Source: an uncultured Bacilli bacterium
Lineage (GTDB): Bacteria > Bacillota_I > Bacilli_A > RF39 > UBA660
Assembly: GCA_947624635.1 (NCBI GenBank)
Contig: CANQLF010000012.1
Coordinates: forward strand, 1-14,779
Direction: 5' to 3'
DNA: 14,779 nucleotides
Position 1 is the stretch's first letter, and the number at the start of each line of letters is the position of its first letter. The notes under the pieces are model-generated. The model ran no database searches, was not told the DNA's origin, and saw only the letters and a list, made by a program, of their open reading frames with translations. A program made the position numbers and the translations under genes. Of this stretch, positions 6,267-14,713 are shown piece after piece.

Positions 6267-7337
6267 ATGTTAGAATATTTTAAAACATTATCTAAAATGT
6301 ATAACGTTTCTTTAGAAAACATCTTATCCATAGCGCTCAATAGGTATGGAATACTCATGGATGATATTGAAGATAACAGAATAAGATTTAACTTAAAACT
6401 TAATAATTCAAAAAAAGAAACTTTTTTTGCAGTATGTGTTAATACTTATGAAGATTCTAAATTTGTATTAAAAGATAACATATTATATTTAGAAAATAAT
6501 CCAATAGGTACTGTAGACAACATAGAGAAAGATACATGTACTTCTACTTATTTTAGAAATAATAAAAAAGCAATTACATTTAATTCTAATTCAAGAAGTA
6601 AATGTGTCGGATGTAAATTTTGCGGGACATACAGTTTAACTGATGATGATTCAATAGATTTTTCTACTAAAGATAAAATTATAAATTTTTATCAAGAGCT
6701 TCTTGAAGAAAACAAAATAGAAAGTATGAATAAGGTTGAAGATGTAACTATATGTACAGGATGTTTTGAAACTGAAGATGACTTAGTAAAACATTTATTG
6801 ACAGTAAAAGAAGCTTTCAACGAAATGAATTTTAATGGAAGATTAAATTACATAGGATCCCAATTAAGAGATTACGATAAAATAAAAATGCTATCTAAAG
6901 AAATTGGTGATTTCGGAATATATTTAACTATAGAAAAATTCTTAGATAGAGAAAAATTTATGAGAAAAGAAAAAGCAAGTTTAACACTAGATAAAGCAAA
7001 AGAATTTCTAAATTATTGCTCATCAATTGGAATTACTACAACTTTCTTATATATTTTAGGATTAGAAGATTTAGATACTATCAAAAAATATTTCAATTAT
7101 TTAAAAGATAGTATAAATAAATTTCCTATAATTCAAGTTTTTCAAGATTATACAAAAGAACAAGAAAATTATAGATGTGAACAAGGTAAAGATATAGAAT
7201 ACTACTTGAAAGCCAGAAAAATAATAGAAGATATTTTTAAAGATACAAATTTAAATCCAAAACTATGGGAATGTTTCAGAAGCTTATATTATGACGAAAA
7301 TAAAGAAAAAGTAAAATGCAAAAAAATGATTATATAA
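6267..7337 (+). CDS. Radical SAM enzyme with atypical CX2CX2C cluster motif
   Basis: This 356-residue protein carries three closely spaced cysteines, C113-V-G-C116-K-F-C119, in the setting of a radical SAM cluster site. A beta strand (KAITFNSNS) precedes them, and a TIM-barrel-like run follows, including VEDVTICTGCFETEDDLVKHL, LNYIGSQLR and a TTTFLYILGLEDLDTI helix-strand region. That context suggests a [4Fe-4S] enzyme that cleaves S-adenosylmethionine, broadly like the biotin-synthase/HydE branch. The usual spacing is CX3CX2C; here the first gap is one residue short. The N-terminal 100 residues are an extra domain I do not recognise, and further cysteines lie at 304, 336 and 351. AAAGGAG at 6253-6259 supports the ATG at 6267. 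The gene overlaps the phosphoketolase-like gene by 22 bases, so the two are translationally coupled. The substrate is unknown. Confidence 0.72.
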   Translation: MLEYFKTLSKMYNVSLENILSIALNRYGILMDDIEDNRIRFNLKLNNSKKETFFAVCVNTYEDSKFVLKDNILYLENNPIGTVDNIEKDTCTSTYFRNNKKAITFNSNSRSKCVGCKFCGTYSLTDDDSIDFSTKDKIINFYQELLEENKIESMNKVEDVTICTGCFETEDDLVKHLLTVKEAFNEMNFNGRLNYIGSQLRDYDKIKMLSKEIGDFGIYLTIEKFLDREKFMRKEKASLTLDKAKEFLNYCSSIGITTTFLYILGLEDLDTIKKYFNYLKDSINKFPIIQVFQDYTKEQENYRCEQGKDIEYYLKARKIIEDIFKDTNLNPKLWECFRSLYYDENKEKVKCKKMII

Positions 7338-9325
7338 AAAAATATTTTGAAGCAGCAAATTCCATAGTTATAAGTGAAATGTATTTGAAAGAATATTTAA
7401 ATTCAAGTGAAATAACCGAAGAAGATTTAAAAAATTACAATCCTGGACATTTGGGATCTAGTATGTCAATAAATTTTATATTGTCTAACTTATATTTCTT
7501 TCTAAATGAAAAAAAATTAAATAGTAAATTAATTATAGGTACAGGGCATTCAGGAGTATCATTGTTAGCTAATTTATGGCTTAATGGTACATTAGAAATT
7601 TATGATGAAAGATATTCAAAAAATAGAGAAGGATTAAATAATTTAATATCTGACTTTGGAAAAAATATACGTTCTGAAATAAATCCACAATACCCAAAAA
7701 CTATTTATGATGGTGGAGAATTAGGCTATTGTCTTGGAGTGGCATATGGATATGCCTTAAAAAGCGATAAGGATATAATACCTTGCATAATAGGTGATGG
7801 AGAAGCAGAAACAGGAACGTTAAGTTCATCTTGGCAATTAAATAAACTGCTTAAAACAAAAAGTAAAATTTTACCTATTATTAATTTAAATGGTTTAAAA
7901 ATGGGATCTAAATCTTATTTATCATTATTAAGTAATGAGGAATTAAATGAATATTTTAAAATATTAGGTTATGATGTAGAAATAGTTGATGCATTAAATT
8001 CATATGATTTAAATAAATTGATTGATTCTATGCAATCAAAATTAAATAAATCATTAAATAAAGAGAATCCTTTAATAATATTTAAATCATTAAAAGGATT
8101 TACTCTAAAAGATTCATGTGGTATAACTTTTCAAGGAAAAAGGCAAGTACACAAAAACCCTTTACAAAATTTTGATAAAATAGAAAAATTAAAAATTGTA
8201 AAATCTTTTCTAAGTAGTTATGATAATAATATTTTTGATGTAAATGGGAACTTGCTAGAAATGTTTTCTAAATTTTCTATTATAGATACAGATGATTATA
8301 GTTGTTTAGTAAAAAAAGTTAATACTGATGCTGAAATTAAAAATCAAGATATAGAAAAGTTTGAGATATATCTAAATGAGGTTTTAAATAAAAATAATAG
8401 TTTAGCATTTTCTCCAGATGAAATACATTCAAATAAATTATCAAAAATAAGTGATAAAACAATTGAAATTTTAAATGAAAATTTATTACAGGCAATATAT
8501 CAGGGATATACACTTTCAGGAAATGTTGGTTTTTACATAAGTTACGAAGGATTTATGCCAATAATAAGTAGTATGATTACTCAATACTATAAGCAATTAA
8601 AACAAAAATCAAATATTCCTAGTAAAAATAAAAATAATTCATTAAATTATATATTGACTTCGACATGTTTTGAAAATACGTATTCACACCAAAATCCTGA
8701 TTTTGTAAATACATTACTTGAAAAGCCAGATGATAAATTTTACAATGTTTTTTATCCAAAAGATGTAAACAATTTAATAAAATGTATTGATTTTATGTTA
8801 GATACAAGAGATACTATTAATGTGGTAACAACATCAAAAAGACATACTAAATCATATCAAAATTATAATGATTCTAATATAGAAATAGAAACATTAATAG
8901 AATGTGATAATCCAGATTTAATATTATGCGCAACAGGTGATTATATGTTAGATAAATCTATTGATTTATATAATAATCTTAAAGATAATTACAATATTAA
9001 AATAGTATATGTTACTAAGCCACAAATTCTAAGTGTTAACAGTAACAGTTCATTAGATGACGTAATACTACGAAATTATTTTGATGATAACATTCCAATA
9101 ATTTATTTGTTTATGGGATATGCAAGCAACATAAAATCACTAATTTACGAAAGAGGTCTAGATTGTACTGTATTAGGTTATAATGATGGTATTTCAAATT
9201 TTGGTAGCATAGATAATAATTTTGAACAAAATAAATTATCAACTGAATATTTAAAAAGTATTTGTGAAGAAAAAATAGATTCACATAAAAAAATTAAAGT
9301 ATTGAGGAGGATGAAATATGAATAA
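7316..9325 (+). CDS. Divergent, shortened phosphoketolase (thiamine-diphosphate enzyme)
   Basis: Phosphoketolases split xylulose 5-phosphate or fructose 6-phosphate with phosphate, giving acetyl phosphate. This 669-residue protein follows that family throughout: FEAANSIVISEMYL, GHLGSS (H45), GTGHSG (H78), DGGELGY (132-138), thiamine-diphosphate motif GDGEAETG (160-167) with NLNG (190-193), HKNPL (279-283), SPDEIHSNK (366-374), NEN with E388, SYEGF (409-413), SHQNP (457-461), K508 and FMGYASNIKSLIYER. It is about 120 residues shorter than typical members. Compared with the family consensus as I remember it, the histidine before EGGELGY is Y131, the histidine of HNGFSHQ is E453, and the arginine of SNR is K374. 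Cofactor residues look intact, so altered substrate use is more likely than inactivity. The start has only a weak ribosome site inside the radical SAM gene, and the end overlaps the next gene by 8 bases. Confidence 0.82.
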   Translation: MQKNDYIKKYFEAANSIVISEMYLKEYLNSSEITEEDLKNYNPGHLGSSMSINFILSNLYFFLNEKKLNSKLIIGTGHSGVSLLANLWLNGTLEIYDERYSKNREGLNNLISDFGKNIRSEINPQYPKTIYDGGELGYCLGVAYGYALKSDKDIIPCIIGDGEAETGTLSSSWQLNKLLKTKSKILPIINLNGLKMGSKSYLSLLSNEELNEYFKILGYDVEIVDALNSYDLNKLIDSMQSKLNKSLNKENPLIIFKSLKGFTLKDSCGITFQGKRQVHKNPLQNFDKIEKLKIVKSFLSSYDNNIFDVNGNLLEMFSKFSIIDTDDYSCLVKKVNTDAEIKNQDIEKFEIYLNEVLNKNNSLAFSPDEIHSNKLSKISDKTIEILNENLLQAIYQGYTLSGNVGFYISYEGFMPIISSMITQYYKQLKQKSNIPSKNKNNSLNYILTSTCFENTYSHQNPDFVNTLLEKPDDKFYNVFYPKDVNNLIKCIDFMLDTRDTINVVTTSKRHTKSYQNYNDSNIEIETLIECDNPDLILCATGDYMLDKSIDLYNNLKDNYNIKIVYVTKPQILSVNSNSSLDDVILRNYFDDNIPIIYLFMGYASNIKSLIYERGLDCTVLGYNDGISNFGSIDNNFEQNKLSTEYLKSICEEKIDSHKKIKVLRRMKYE

Positions 9326-10415
9326 TTATGAGTTTTGGGAAGAATATTTAAAAAGAGTTAAAAAAGGCATTCGTAAATTGTGTAAAGAAAAAGATAAATT
9401 GCATATCGATTTACACATTCATTCAGATTATAGTGCGGATGGAAAACAAAGTGTAAATGAAATACTAGAAAGTACAAAATCTAAAGGATTTGACATTATT
9501 GCAATAACAGATCATGATTCATTAGATGCTTATGATGAGCTTTATAATTATGTTAAAGATAATCTTACAACTCCCATAGTAATTCCTGGTATTGAATTTA
9601 CAATAGATAATAGAGAATATGGTAATCAATGTCATATGCTTCAATTATTTGTTAATCCTAAAGATAAAATTATTCAAAAAAATGTAAAAACAAATTATGA
9701 TGCAATGTTTAATAGAAGTAAACTCCAATTTAAAAGATTAAATGATAATCTAGCTATTAAAGATATATTAAAAAATAAGAAGATAAATATTTCATATGAT
9801 GAATATATAAATTACTTGTTAGACAATGATATGGTTCCAGAGTATGATACATTATGCTTTTATTTAATCGATAAATTTAAAAATAAGAAAATAACTACTT
9901 TTGATGTATTATCATTACTAGAAAAATATAACGAACAAGATGTATATGAAGATAGAAAAAAATTAAAAGATAAAGCATATAAAAGATTAAGAGTGAAATA
10001 TGAAGTTAATAATTTAAATATGTATAATTCAAGATTTTTACTTTCTATGCTTGCAGTTAGAGAAGTAGATGATGATTGGTGGGATAAACCAAGTTCAGGA
10101 AGCTTATCTGTAAATTCATATGGCCAATTAAAAGTTGAAGATATAAATGAAAGATATAACATATATTTTGCGCATCCAACTGAAAAAAGTTTAGAAATAG
10201 TTGATAAAATTGTGAAGAAAAAAAATAATATTGTAGGATTAGAGATGAATATAAGAAATAATTATGAAAATATTGATAACTTCTACAAAATATTAAATAA
10301 TAATAATCTAATTAAGATTATCGGTTCTGATAGTCATGATAGTTCACTAAAGTTTTATCAAGACATGGATTATTATTTAATAGATTCTGATTATTTTAAA
10401 AATATTTTAAATTAA
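9318..10415 (+). CDS. PHP-domain metal-dependent phosphoesterase, large
   Basis: This 365-residue protein has the PHP metal-binding set: D31-L-H33-I-H35, TDHD (D65, H66), GIEF (E93), H106, AHP (H286) and GSDSHD (D338, H340). These residues usually hold two or three metal ions that hydrolyse phosphomonoesters or phosphodiesters. The approximately 180 residues between H106 and H286 are longer than in the neighbouring PHP protein (about 120) and include a lysine-rich helical stretch and DDDWWDKPSSGS, perhaps a substrate lid. There is no signal peptide. GGAGG at 9305-9309 serves the ATG at 9318, inside the end of the phosphoketolase-like gene. The coupling suggests it acts on a substrate or product of that enzyme, but nucleic acid or nucleotide substrates are equally possible for the family. 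Confidence 0.8.
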   Translation: MNNYEFWEEYLKRVKKGIRKLCKEKDKLHIDLHIHSDYSADGKQSVNEILESTKSKGFDIIAITDHDSLDAYDELYNYVKDNLTTPIVIPGIEFTIDNREYGNQCHMLQLFVNPKDKIIQKNVKTNYDAMFNRSKLQFKRLNDNLAIKDILKNKKINISYDEYINYLLDNDMVPEYDTLCFYLIDKFKNKKITTFDVLSLLEKYNEQDVYEDRKKLKDKAYKRLRVKYEVNNLNMYNSRFLLSMLAVREVDDDWWDKPSSGSLSVNSYGQLKVEDINERYNIYFAHPTEKSLEIVDKIVKKKNNIVGLEMNIRNNYENIDNFYKILNNNNLIKIIGSDSHDSSLKFYQDMDYYLIDSDYFKNILN

Positions 10416-10446
10416 AGCTTTCATTCTTTAGATTGGGGGATACGTA

Positions 10447-11271
10447 ATGGAAAAAATAGATTTACATCTGCATACTAATTTTTCTGATGGTACTCTTACA
10501 CCAGAAGAGTTAGTAGTTAAATCATTAAATAACAAATGTATGAAAATATCTATTACAGATCATGATTTTGCAGCCAATTATAGCTATCTTGAAAAAAAAT
10601 ATAAAATTCAAATTATTCCTGGAATAGAATTTAATACATCATTTAAAAATATGCACATATTGGGTTATGGAATTAAAAATATAGATAAAATTAATGATGA
10701 CTTACGAAAAGTTAAAGAAGTAAATCAACATGTTTGTTTTGAAGTTATAAAATTACTTAAAAAGGATGGATTTGATATAAGCATCGAAAAAATATACGAA
10801 TATTTGGATAATATAAACCTATCGTATGAATATATTGATAAAAGAAAATTAGTTAAATATTTAATATATAAAGGTTATTCTAATACAATTTTAGAAACTT
10901 ATGACAAATTAATTGGTGTAGGACAAAAATATTATGTTCCTAATAAAAAAATTCATCCATATAAAGTCATGAATTTAATCGATGAATGCGGAGGTATTTC
11001 AGTATTAGCTCATCCAAATACATTAAATCTATCTGATTATGAATTAAAGCAGCAAATAAAAAAATTAAAAGAAAATGGATTATCTGGTATAGAAATAATA
11101 AATAGTAAAATTAGTGATAAAGAAACAATGATGTATGAACTTTTTGCTGATGAACTTGAACTAGTAAAAACAGTAGGTTCAGATTTTCATGATGGTAAGC
11201 ATGATAATATTGGAATAGAAGTTAATGAAGAAATTTATGAAAATTTTCAAAAACGATTATTATTGAAGTAA
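10447..11271 (+). CDS. PHP-domain phosphoesterase, TrpH/RNase AM-like
   Basis: This 274-residue protein matches the TrpH (YciV) branch of the PHP superfamily in length and layout: D5-L-H7-L-H9, SDGTLTPEELV, TDHD (D38, H39), PGIEF (E61), H70, YYVPNKK before GGISVLAHP (H189), GIEI (E216) and GSDFHDG (D246, H248). Characterised members degrade short RNA or 3',5'-bisphosphate nucleotides (5'-3' exonuclease and pAp phosphatase activity), a plausible activity here. The start at 10447 follows GGGGGA with good spacing, 31 bases after the first PHP gene, so both are probably on one transcript. The two PHP proteins share only the metal motifs and look like different branches rather than a recent duplication. 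All metal ligands are present. Confidence 0.85.
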   Translation: MEKIDLHLHTNFSDGTLTPEELVVKSLNNKCMKISITDHDFAANYSYLEKKYKIQIIPGIEFNTSFKNMHILGYGIKNIDKINDDLRKVKEVNQHVCFEVIKLLKKDGFDISIEKIYEYLDNINLSYEYIDKRKLVKYLIYKGYSNTILETYDKLIGVGQKYYVPNKKIHPYKVMNLIDECGGISVLAHPNTLNLSDYELKQQIKKLKENGLSGIEIINSKISDKETMMYELFADELELVKTVGSDFHDGKHDNIGIEVNEEIYENFQKRLLLK

Positions 11272-11291
11272 ATACTAATTAATGATATAAT
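11263..11291 (+). promoter_or_regulatory. Predicted strong promoter for grpB-like/HAD/helD2 genes
   Basis: TTGAAG (11263-11268), exactly 17 bases, then a perfect TATAAT (11286-11291) is the best promoter in the window. The -35 lies in the last codons of the PHP gene. Transcription would start near 11298, about 18 bases before the next ATG. It gives the downstream genes expression independent of the leader/attenuator. Confidence 0.65.
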
Positions 11292-11315
11292 ACTATGGAA
11301 AGTGAGTGATATTAT

Positions 11316-11843
11316 ATGGCATTAAAAAGAGGGATAGTTGAATTAGAAGAATATAATCCAAAATGGGCAGATGATTACAAAAAAGAAGAAAAATTATTAA
11401 AAGAAGTATTAGGTGATGAAATAATAGAAATACATCATATAGGAAGTACATCTATACCTGGATTAAAAGCAAAACCTGTAATAGATATTTTAATAGTTAT
11501 TAAAAGTCTTAATGATATTGACAAAATAGAAGAAATACTTAAAAATTATGATTACGAAAATAGAGGACAACAAGGTGTAAGTGATAGATATTTCTTTGCT
11601 AAGGGTAGTGAAGATGCTAGAACTCATTACATACATTTTGTAGAACCTAATAGTAATACATATTATAATCAAGTATATTTTAAAAAATATTTAATAGAAC
11701 ATCCAGAATATATTAAAAAATATTGTGATTTAAAACAAGAATTAGCTAGTAAATATGCAAATGAAAGACCTAAATATACGCAAGGAAAAAATGAATTTAT
11801 AACTAATGTCATTAAACTAGCAAAAGAGGAATATGATGATTAA
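11316..11843 (+). CDS. GrpB/UPF0157 family protein (nucleotidyltransferase fold)
   Basis: The 175-residue sequence has the family hallmarks: VELEEYNPKWADDY near the N terminus, HHIGSTSIPGLKAKPVIDILI (40-60), and later RYFFAKGSEDARTHYIHFVE with the conserved histidines. GrpB proteins adopt a minimal nucleotidyltransferase-like fold, with GST (43-45) and D57 in the positions expected for nucleotide or metal contacts. Their biochemical role is not well defined. Some family members occur as a domain fused to CoaE-type kinases. The gene has its own near-consensus promoter and a GTGAGTGATATT ribosome-binding context. Its last 11 bases overlap the HAD gene. It is full length and undamaged. Confidence 0.88.
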   Translation: MALKRGIVELEEYNPKWADDYKKEEKLLKEVLGDEIIEIHHIGSTSIPGLKAKPVIDILIVIKSLNDIDKIEEILKNYDYENRGQQGVSDRYFFAKGSEDARTHYIHFVEPNSNTYYNQVYFKKYLIEHPEYIKKYCDLKQELASKYANERPKYTQGKNEFITNVIKLAKEEYDD

Positions 11844-12465
11844 AGTAATTTCCTTTGATATTGGTGGTACTTTAATTAAACAAAATACGAAAACATCATC
11901 TAAATATGATATAAAAAGTTTAAGTAATTTATTAAATTTACCATATGATGATGTGAGAAATGCTTATAAAAGTGTTTTTCAAAAAATGAATAAAGATTTT
12001 GAAAGTCTTGTAACTATATTTTTCCAAAAATTAAACATAAATAAAACTGAAGAAATAATAAACTTTTTTAAAGAGAAGTTTGATGATGAAAATGTAGGTA
12101 ATAATATTGACGATAATGATATAGCTGTAATTAAAAAATTAAAAGAACAGGGTTATAAAATAATATTGTTTTCGAATAGCTGTTGTTTAATAAAAAATAA
12201 TATAAGTGATGAGTTAAAAAATTTAGTAGATGATATTTTTTACTCATATGATATAGGATATACAAAAAATGAAAAAGAAAGTTACGAATATATAGAAAAA
12301 AAACTTGGATATAAAAAGTGCGAATTCTTACATATAGGTGACACACTTAAAAGCGATTATTTATCGCCAATTCAAAATGGTTGGAATGCACTATACTTTG
12401 GGTCAACAAATGATGATAATATTGATAGTATCAAGAGTTTGAAAAAAATATTCAAATATTTATAA
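11833..12465 (+). CDS. HAD-superfamily hydrolase lacking the second motif-I aspartate
   Basis: This protein of about 210 residues has the four HAD motifs: nucleophile D9 in FDIGGTL (8-14), S114 in LFSNS, K145 in GYTK, and HIGDTLKSD with D170 and D175. The cap between motifs I and II is helical (about 20-95), as in C1-type members. Phosphatases normally have DxD at motif I; here the second aspartate is glycine (D-I-G-G-T), so the usual general acid/base is missing. This variant occurs in parts of the superfamily and does not prove loss of activity. Two consecutive ATGs exist; with AGAGGA at 11825-11830 the second, at 11836, is better spaced. The gene overlaps the GrpB gene and lies 23 bases before helD copy 2. 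The substrate is unknown. Confidence 0.8.
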   Translation: MMIKVISFDIGGTLIKQNTKTSSKYDIKSLSNLLNLPYDDVRNAYKSVFQKMNKDFESLVTIFFQKLNINKTEEIINFFKEKFDDENVGNNIDDNDIAVIKKLKEQGYKIILFSNSCCLIKNNISDELKNLVDDIFYSYDIGYTKNEKESYEYIEKKLGYKKCEFLHIGDTLKSDYLSPIQNGWNALYFGSTNDDNIDSIKSLKKIFKYL

Positions 12466-12488
12466 TTATAATTTATGGGGGTGTTAAA

Positions 12489-14705
12489 ATGAACAAAGAA
12501 GAAATATTTAATTACGAACAAAATAAATTAAATGATGTTATTAAATCGATAAATGAAAAAATACAAATCGCACAAAAAAATTTAGATGATCAAAAACATT
12601 TTATTATTGGTTTTAAAGAAGGACAAAGAGGAACACAATTTATAAGACAGGATTTAATGAGTATTTTTGCAACTGAAATACATAATCTAAAATTATCTTT
12701 ACCAAATCCATATTTTGGAAAGTTTGATTTTCAAGATAGTGATAATAATGAAATAGATCAAATCTATATTGGAAAAAGAAATATTACAGATAACAAAGGT
12801 AATATAATATCTCATGATTGGCGTAGTCCAGTTTGTTCTATGTATTATGATTACAATATTGGTAATGCAGAATATAAGTCAAACGGAAAAACTCATAAAG
12901 GTAAGATTTTAAGCAAAAGGCAATTAGTAATTAAAGATAGTAAACTAATAAGTGTTGATGAACAAGATACGTTATCTGATGATCAAATTTTGATGAAATA
13001 TTTGACTGAAAATTCAGATGCAAGATTAAAATCAATAATTGCAACTATACAAAAAGAACAAAATAAAATAATAAGAAGTCCATTAAAAGATTATTATATT
13101 ATTCAAGGAACTGCAGGAAGTGGTAAGACTACAGTCGCACTTCATAGAATTGCTTATCTAATATATAATGAAGCAAAAAATATAAATGAAACTGATTTTA
13201 TGATTTTAGGTCCAAATAAATACTTTTTAGATTATATATCAAACTTATTGCCAGATTTAGATATTAATAATGTATACCAAAGTACATTTGAAGATATCGC
13301 ACTTAAAAATATTAATTGCAAAGTTAAAATTGAAAGTAAAAATACAACTTTAAAAAATGTTTTATCACATAATATAGATGAAAATATAATTAGTTATAAA
13401 AATACAATTAATTACCTTCAATTAATAAGAATGTATATTGAACAATATATTAAAAGTCATTTAAAAGAAGATATCGTATATGAAGGAATCGTATTATGTA
13501 ATAAAGAAAAATTAAAATCCATATATGAAGAAACACCATTAAATAAAAATAAAAGCTATAAAGAAAGAATAGATAATTTTATTAAATTATTAATTAAACA
13601 AATAAAAGATAATTCTGAAGATTTATGCCATAAAGTATGGGAAAAATATAGAGGAGAATTTTTATCTTTACCAAAGGATAGTAAAAGAAGAGAAGAAATT
13701 ATAAAAATTACGGAAAGTATACAATCTGAAATTAAAAAAGGCTGTTCAAAACAAGTAAAAGAATATTTTAATTTTATAAAAGTTAATCCATTAATCTTTT
13801 ATCAAACATTCATAGAAAATATAGATAAATTTAATGTTGAGTTGCCTGTTGATATTAACAAATTAAAAGAATATACATTAGAAAAGATAAAAGCTAAAAA
13901 AATAAGCTTTGAAGATTTAACTGCATTACTTTTTATAAATTATAATATAAATGGTGTTAAAGATTATGAAAAATATGCTCACATTGTAATAGATGAAGCA
14001 CAAGATCTTAGTTATGCACAATATTATATATTAAAATTGATATTTCCAAAAGCTAATTTTGATATTTTTGGAGATGTTAATCAATCAATTTACAATTATC
14101 AATCAATTCATGATTGGAATAAACTTAATGATATTATTTTTGATTCAAATGCTAAACTTCTTGAATTAAATAAAAGTTACAGAACAACTCTTCAAATATC
14201 TAATGCAGCTAATTTAGTTTTAGAGAATATGAATCAAAATGTTGCTGAATGCATATCTAGAGGTGGACGTGAAGTATTATTAAAAGAGACAAGCAATGAT
14301 GAAATTAAGATTATTCTTGATGAAATTAATAATTATCTTGATAAATATCAAACTATTGCGATAATTTGTAAAGATGATGTTGAAACAGATAAATTATATA
14401 ATAAACTTAAAAAATTAAATTTAAATATAAATAAAATATCTGAGCAAAATGAAAAGTATAGTGGAGGAATATGCATTATACCTTCATATTTATCAAAAGG
14501 CTTAGAGTTTGATACAGTTATATTATATAATGCAAATGATACTAATTATACTAATTCAGAAATTGATATGAAACTTTTATATGTAAGTATGACTAGAGCT
14601 ATGCATGAACTTTGTATTAATTATAGTGGAAAACTTACTATGTCACTACAATCACTTTTAGATAATAATATCTTAAAAAATAAAGAAAAAGTTAAAAGTT
14701 TATAG
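12489..14705 (+). CDS. helD: HelD-like RNA polymerase-associated SF1 helicase, copy 2
   Basis: This 738-residue protein is a paralogue of the one at 2300-4474. A charged N-terminal coiled coil (about 1-68) is followed by NPYFGKFDF (73-81), HDWRSPVCSMYYD (109-121), TIQKEQ (186-191), Walker A GTAGSGKT (207-214), IDEAQDLS, FGDVNQSIYNYQS, SYRTT, KGLEFD and LLYVSMTRA near the end. All ATPase motifs are intact. Differences lie mainly in the coiled coil and the middle region between Walker A and Walker B, which contact RNA polymerase in studied HelD proteins. The two copies are clearly diverged in DNA even across Walker A, so they are not a recent duplication. GGGGGTG at 12476-12482 supports the ATG at 12489. 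It follows the HAD gene by 23 bases and is itself followed by a Nudix start after 16 bases. Confidence 0.88.
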   Translation: MNKEEIFNYEQNKLNDVIKSINEKIQIAQKNLDDQKHFIIGFKEGQRGTQFIRQDLMSIFATEIHNLKLSLPNPYFGKFDFQDSDNNEIDQIYIGKRNITDNKGNIISHDWRSPVCSMYYDYNIGNAEYKSNGKTHKGKILSKRQLVIKDSKLISVDEQDTLSDDQILMKYLTENSDARLKSIIATIQKEQNKIIRSPLKDYYIIQGTAGSGKTTVALHRIAYLIYNEAKNINETDFMILGPNKYFLDYISNLLPDLDINNVYQSTFEDIALKNINCKVKIESKNTTLKNVLSHNIDENIISYKNTINYLQLIRMYIEQYIKSHLKEDIVYEGIVLCNKEKLKSIYEETPLNKNKSYKERIDNFIKLLIKQIKDNSEDLCHKVWEKYRGEFLSLPKDSKRREEIIKITESIQSEIKKGCSKQVKEYFNFIKVNPLIFYQTFIENIDKFNVELPVDINKLKEYTLEKIKAKKISFEDLTALLFINYNINGVKDYEKYAHIVIDEAQDLSYAQYYILKLIFPKANFDIFGDVNQSIYNYQSIHDWNKLNDIIFDSNAKLLELNKSYRTTLQISNAANLVLENMNQNVAECISRGGREVLLKETSNDEIKIILDEINNYLDKYQTIAIICKDDVETDKLYNKLKKLNLNINKISEQNEKYSGGICIIPSYLSKGLEFDTVILYNANDTNYTNSEIDMKLLYVSMTRAMHELCINYSGKLTMSLQSLLDNNILKNKEKVKSL

Positions 14706-14713
14706 TAAGAAGG

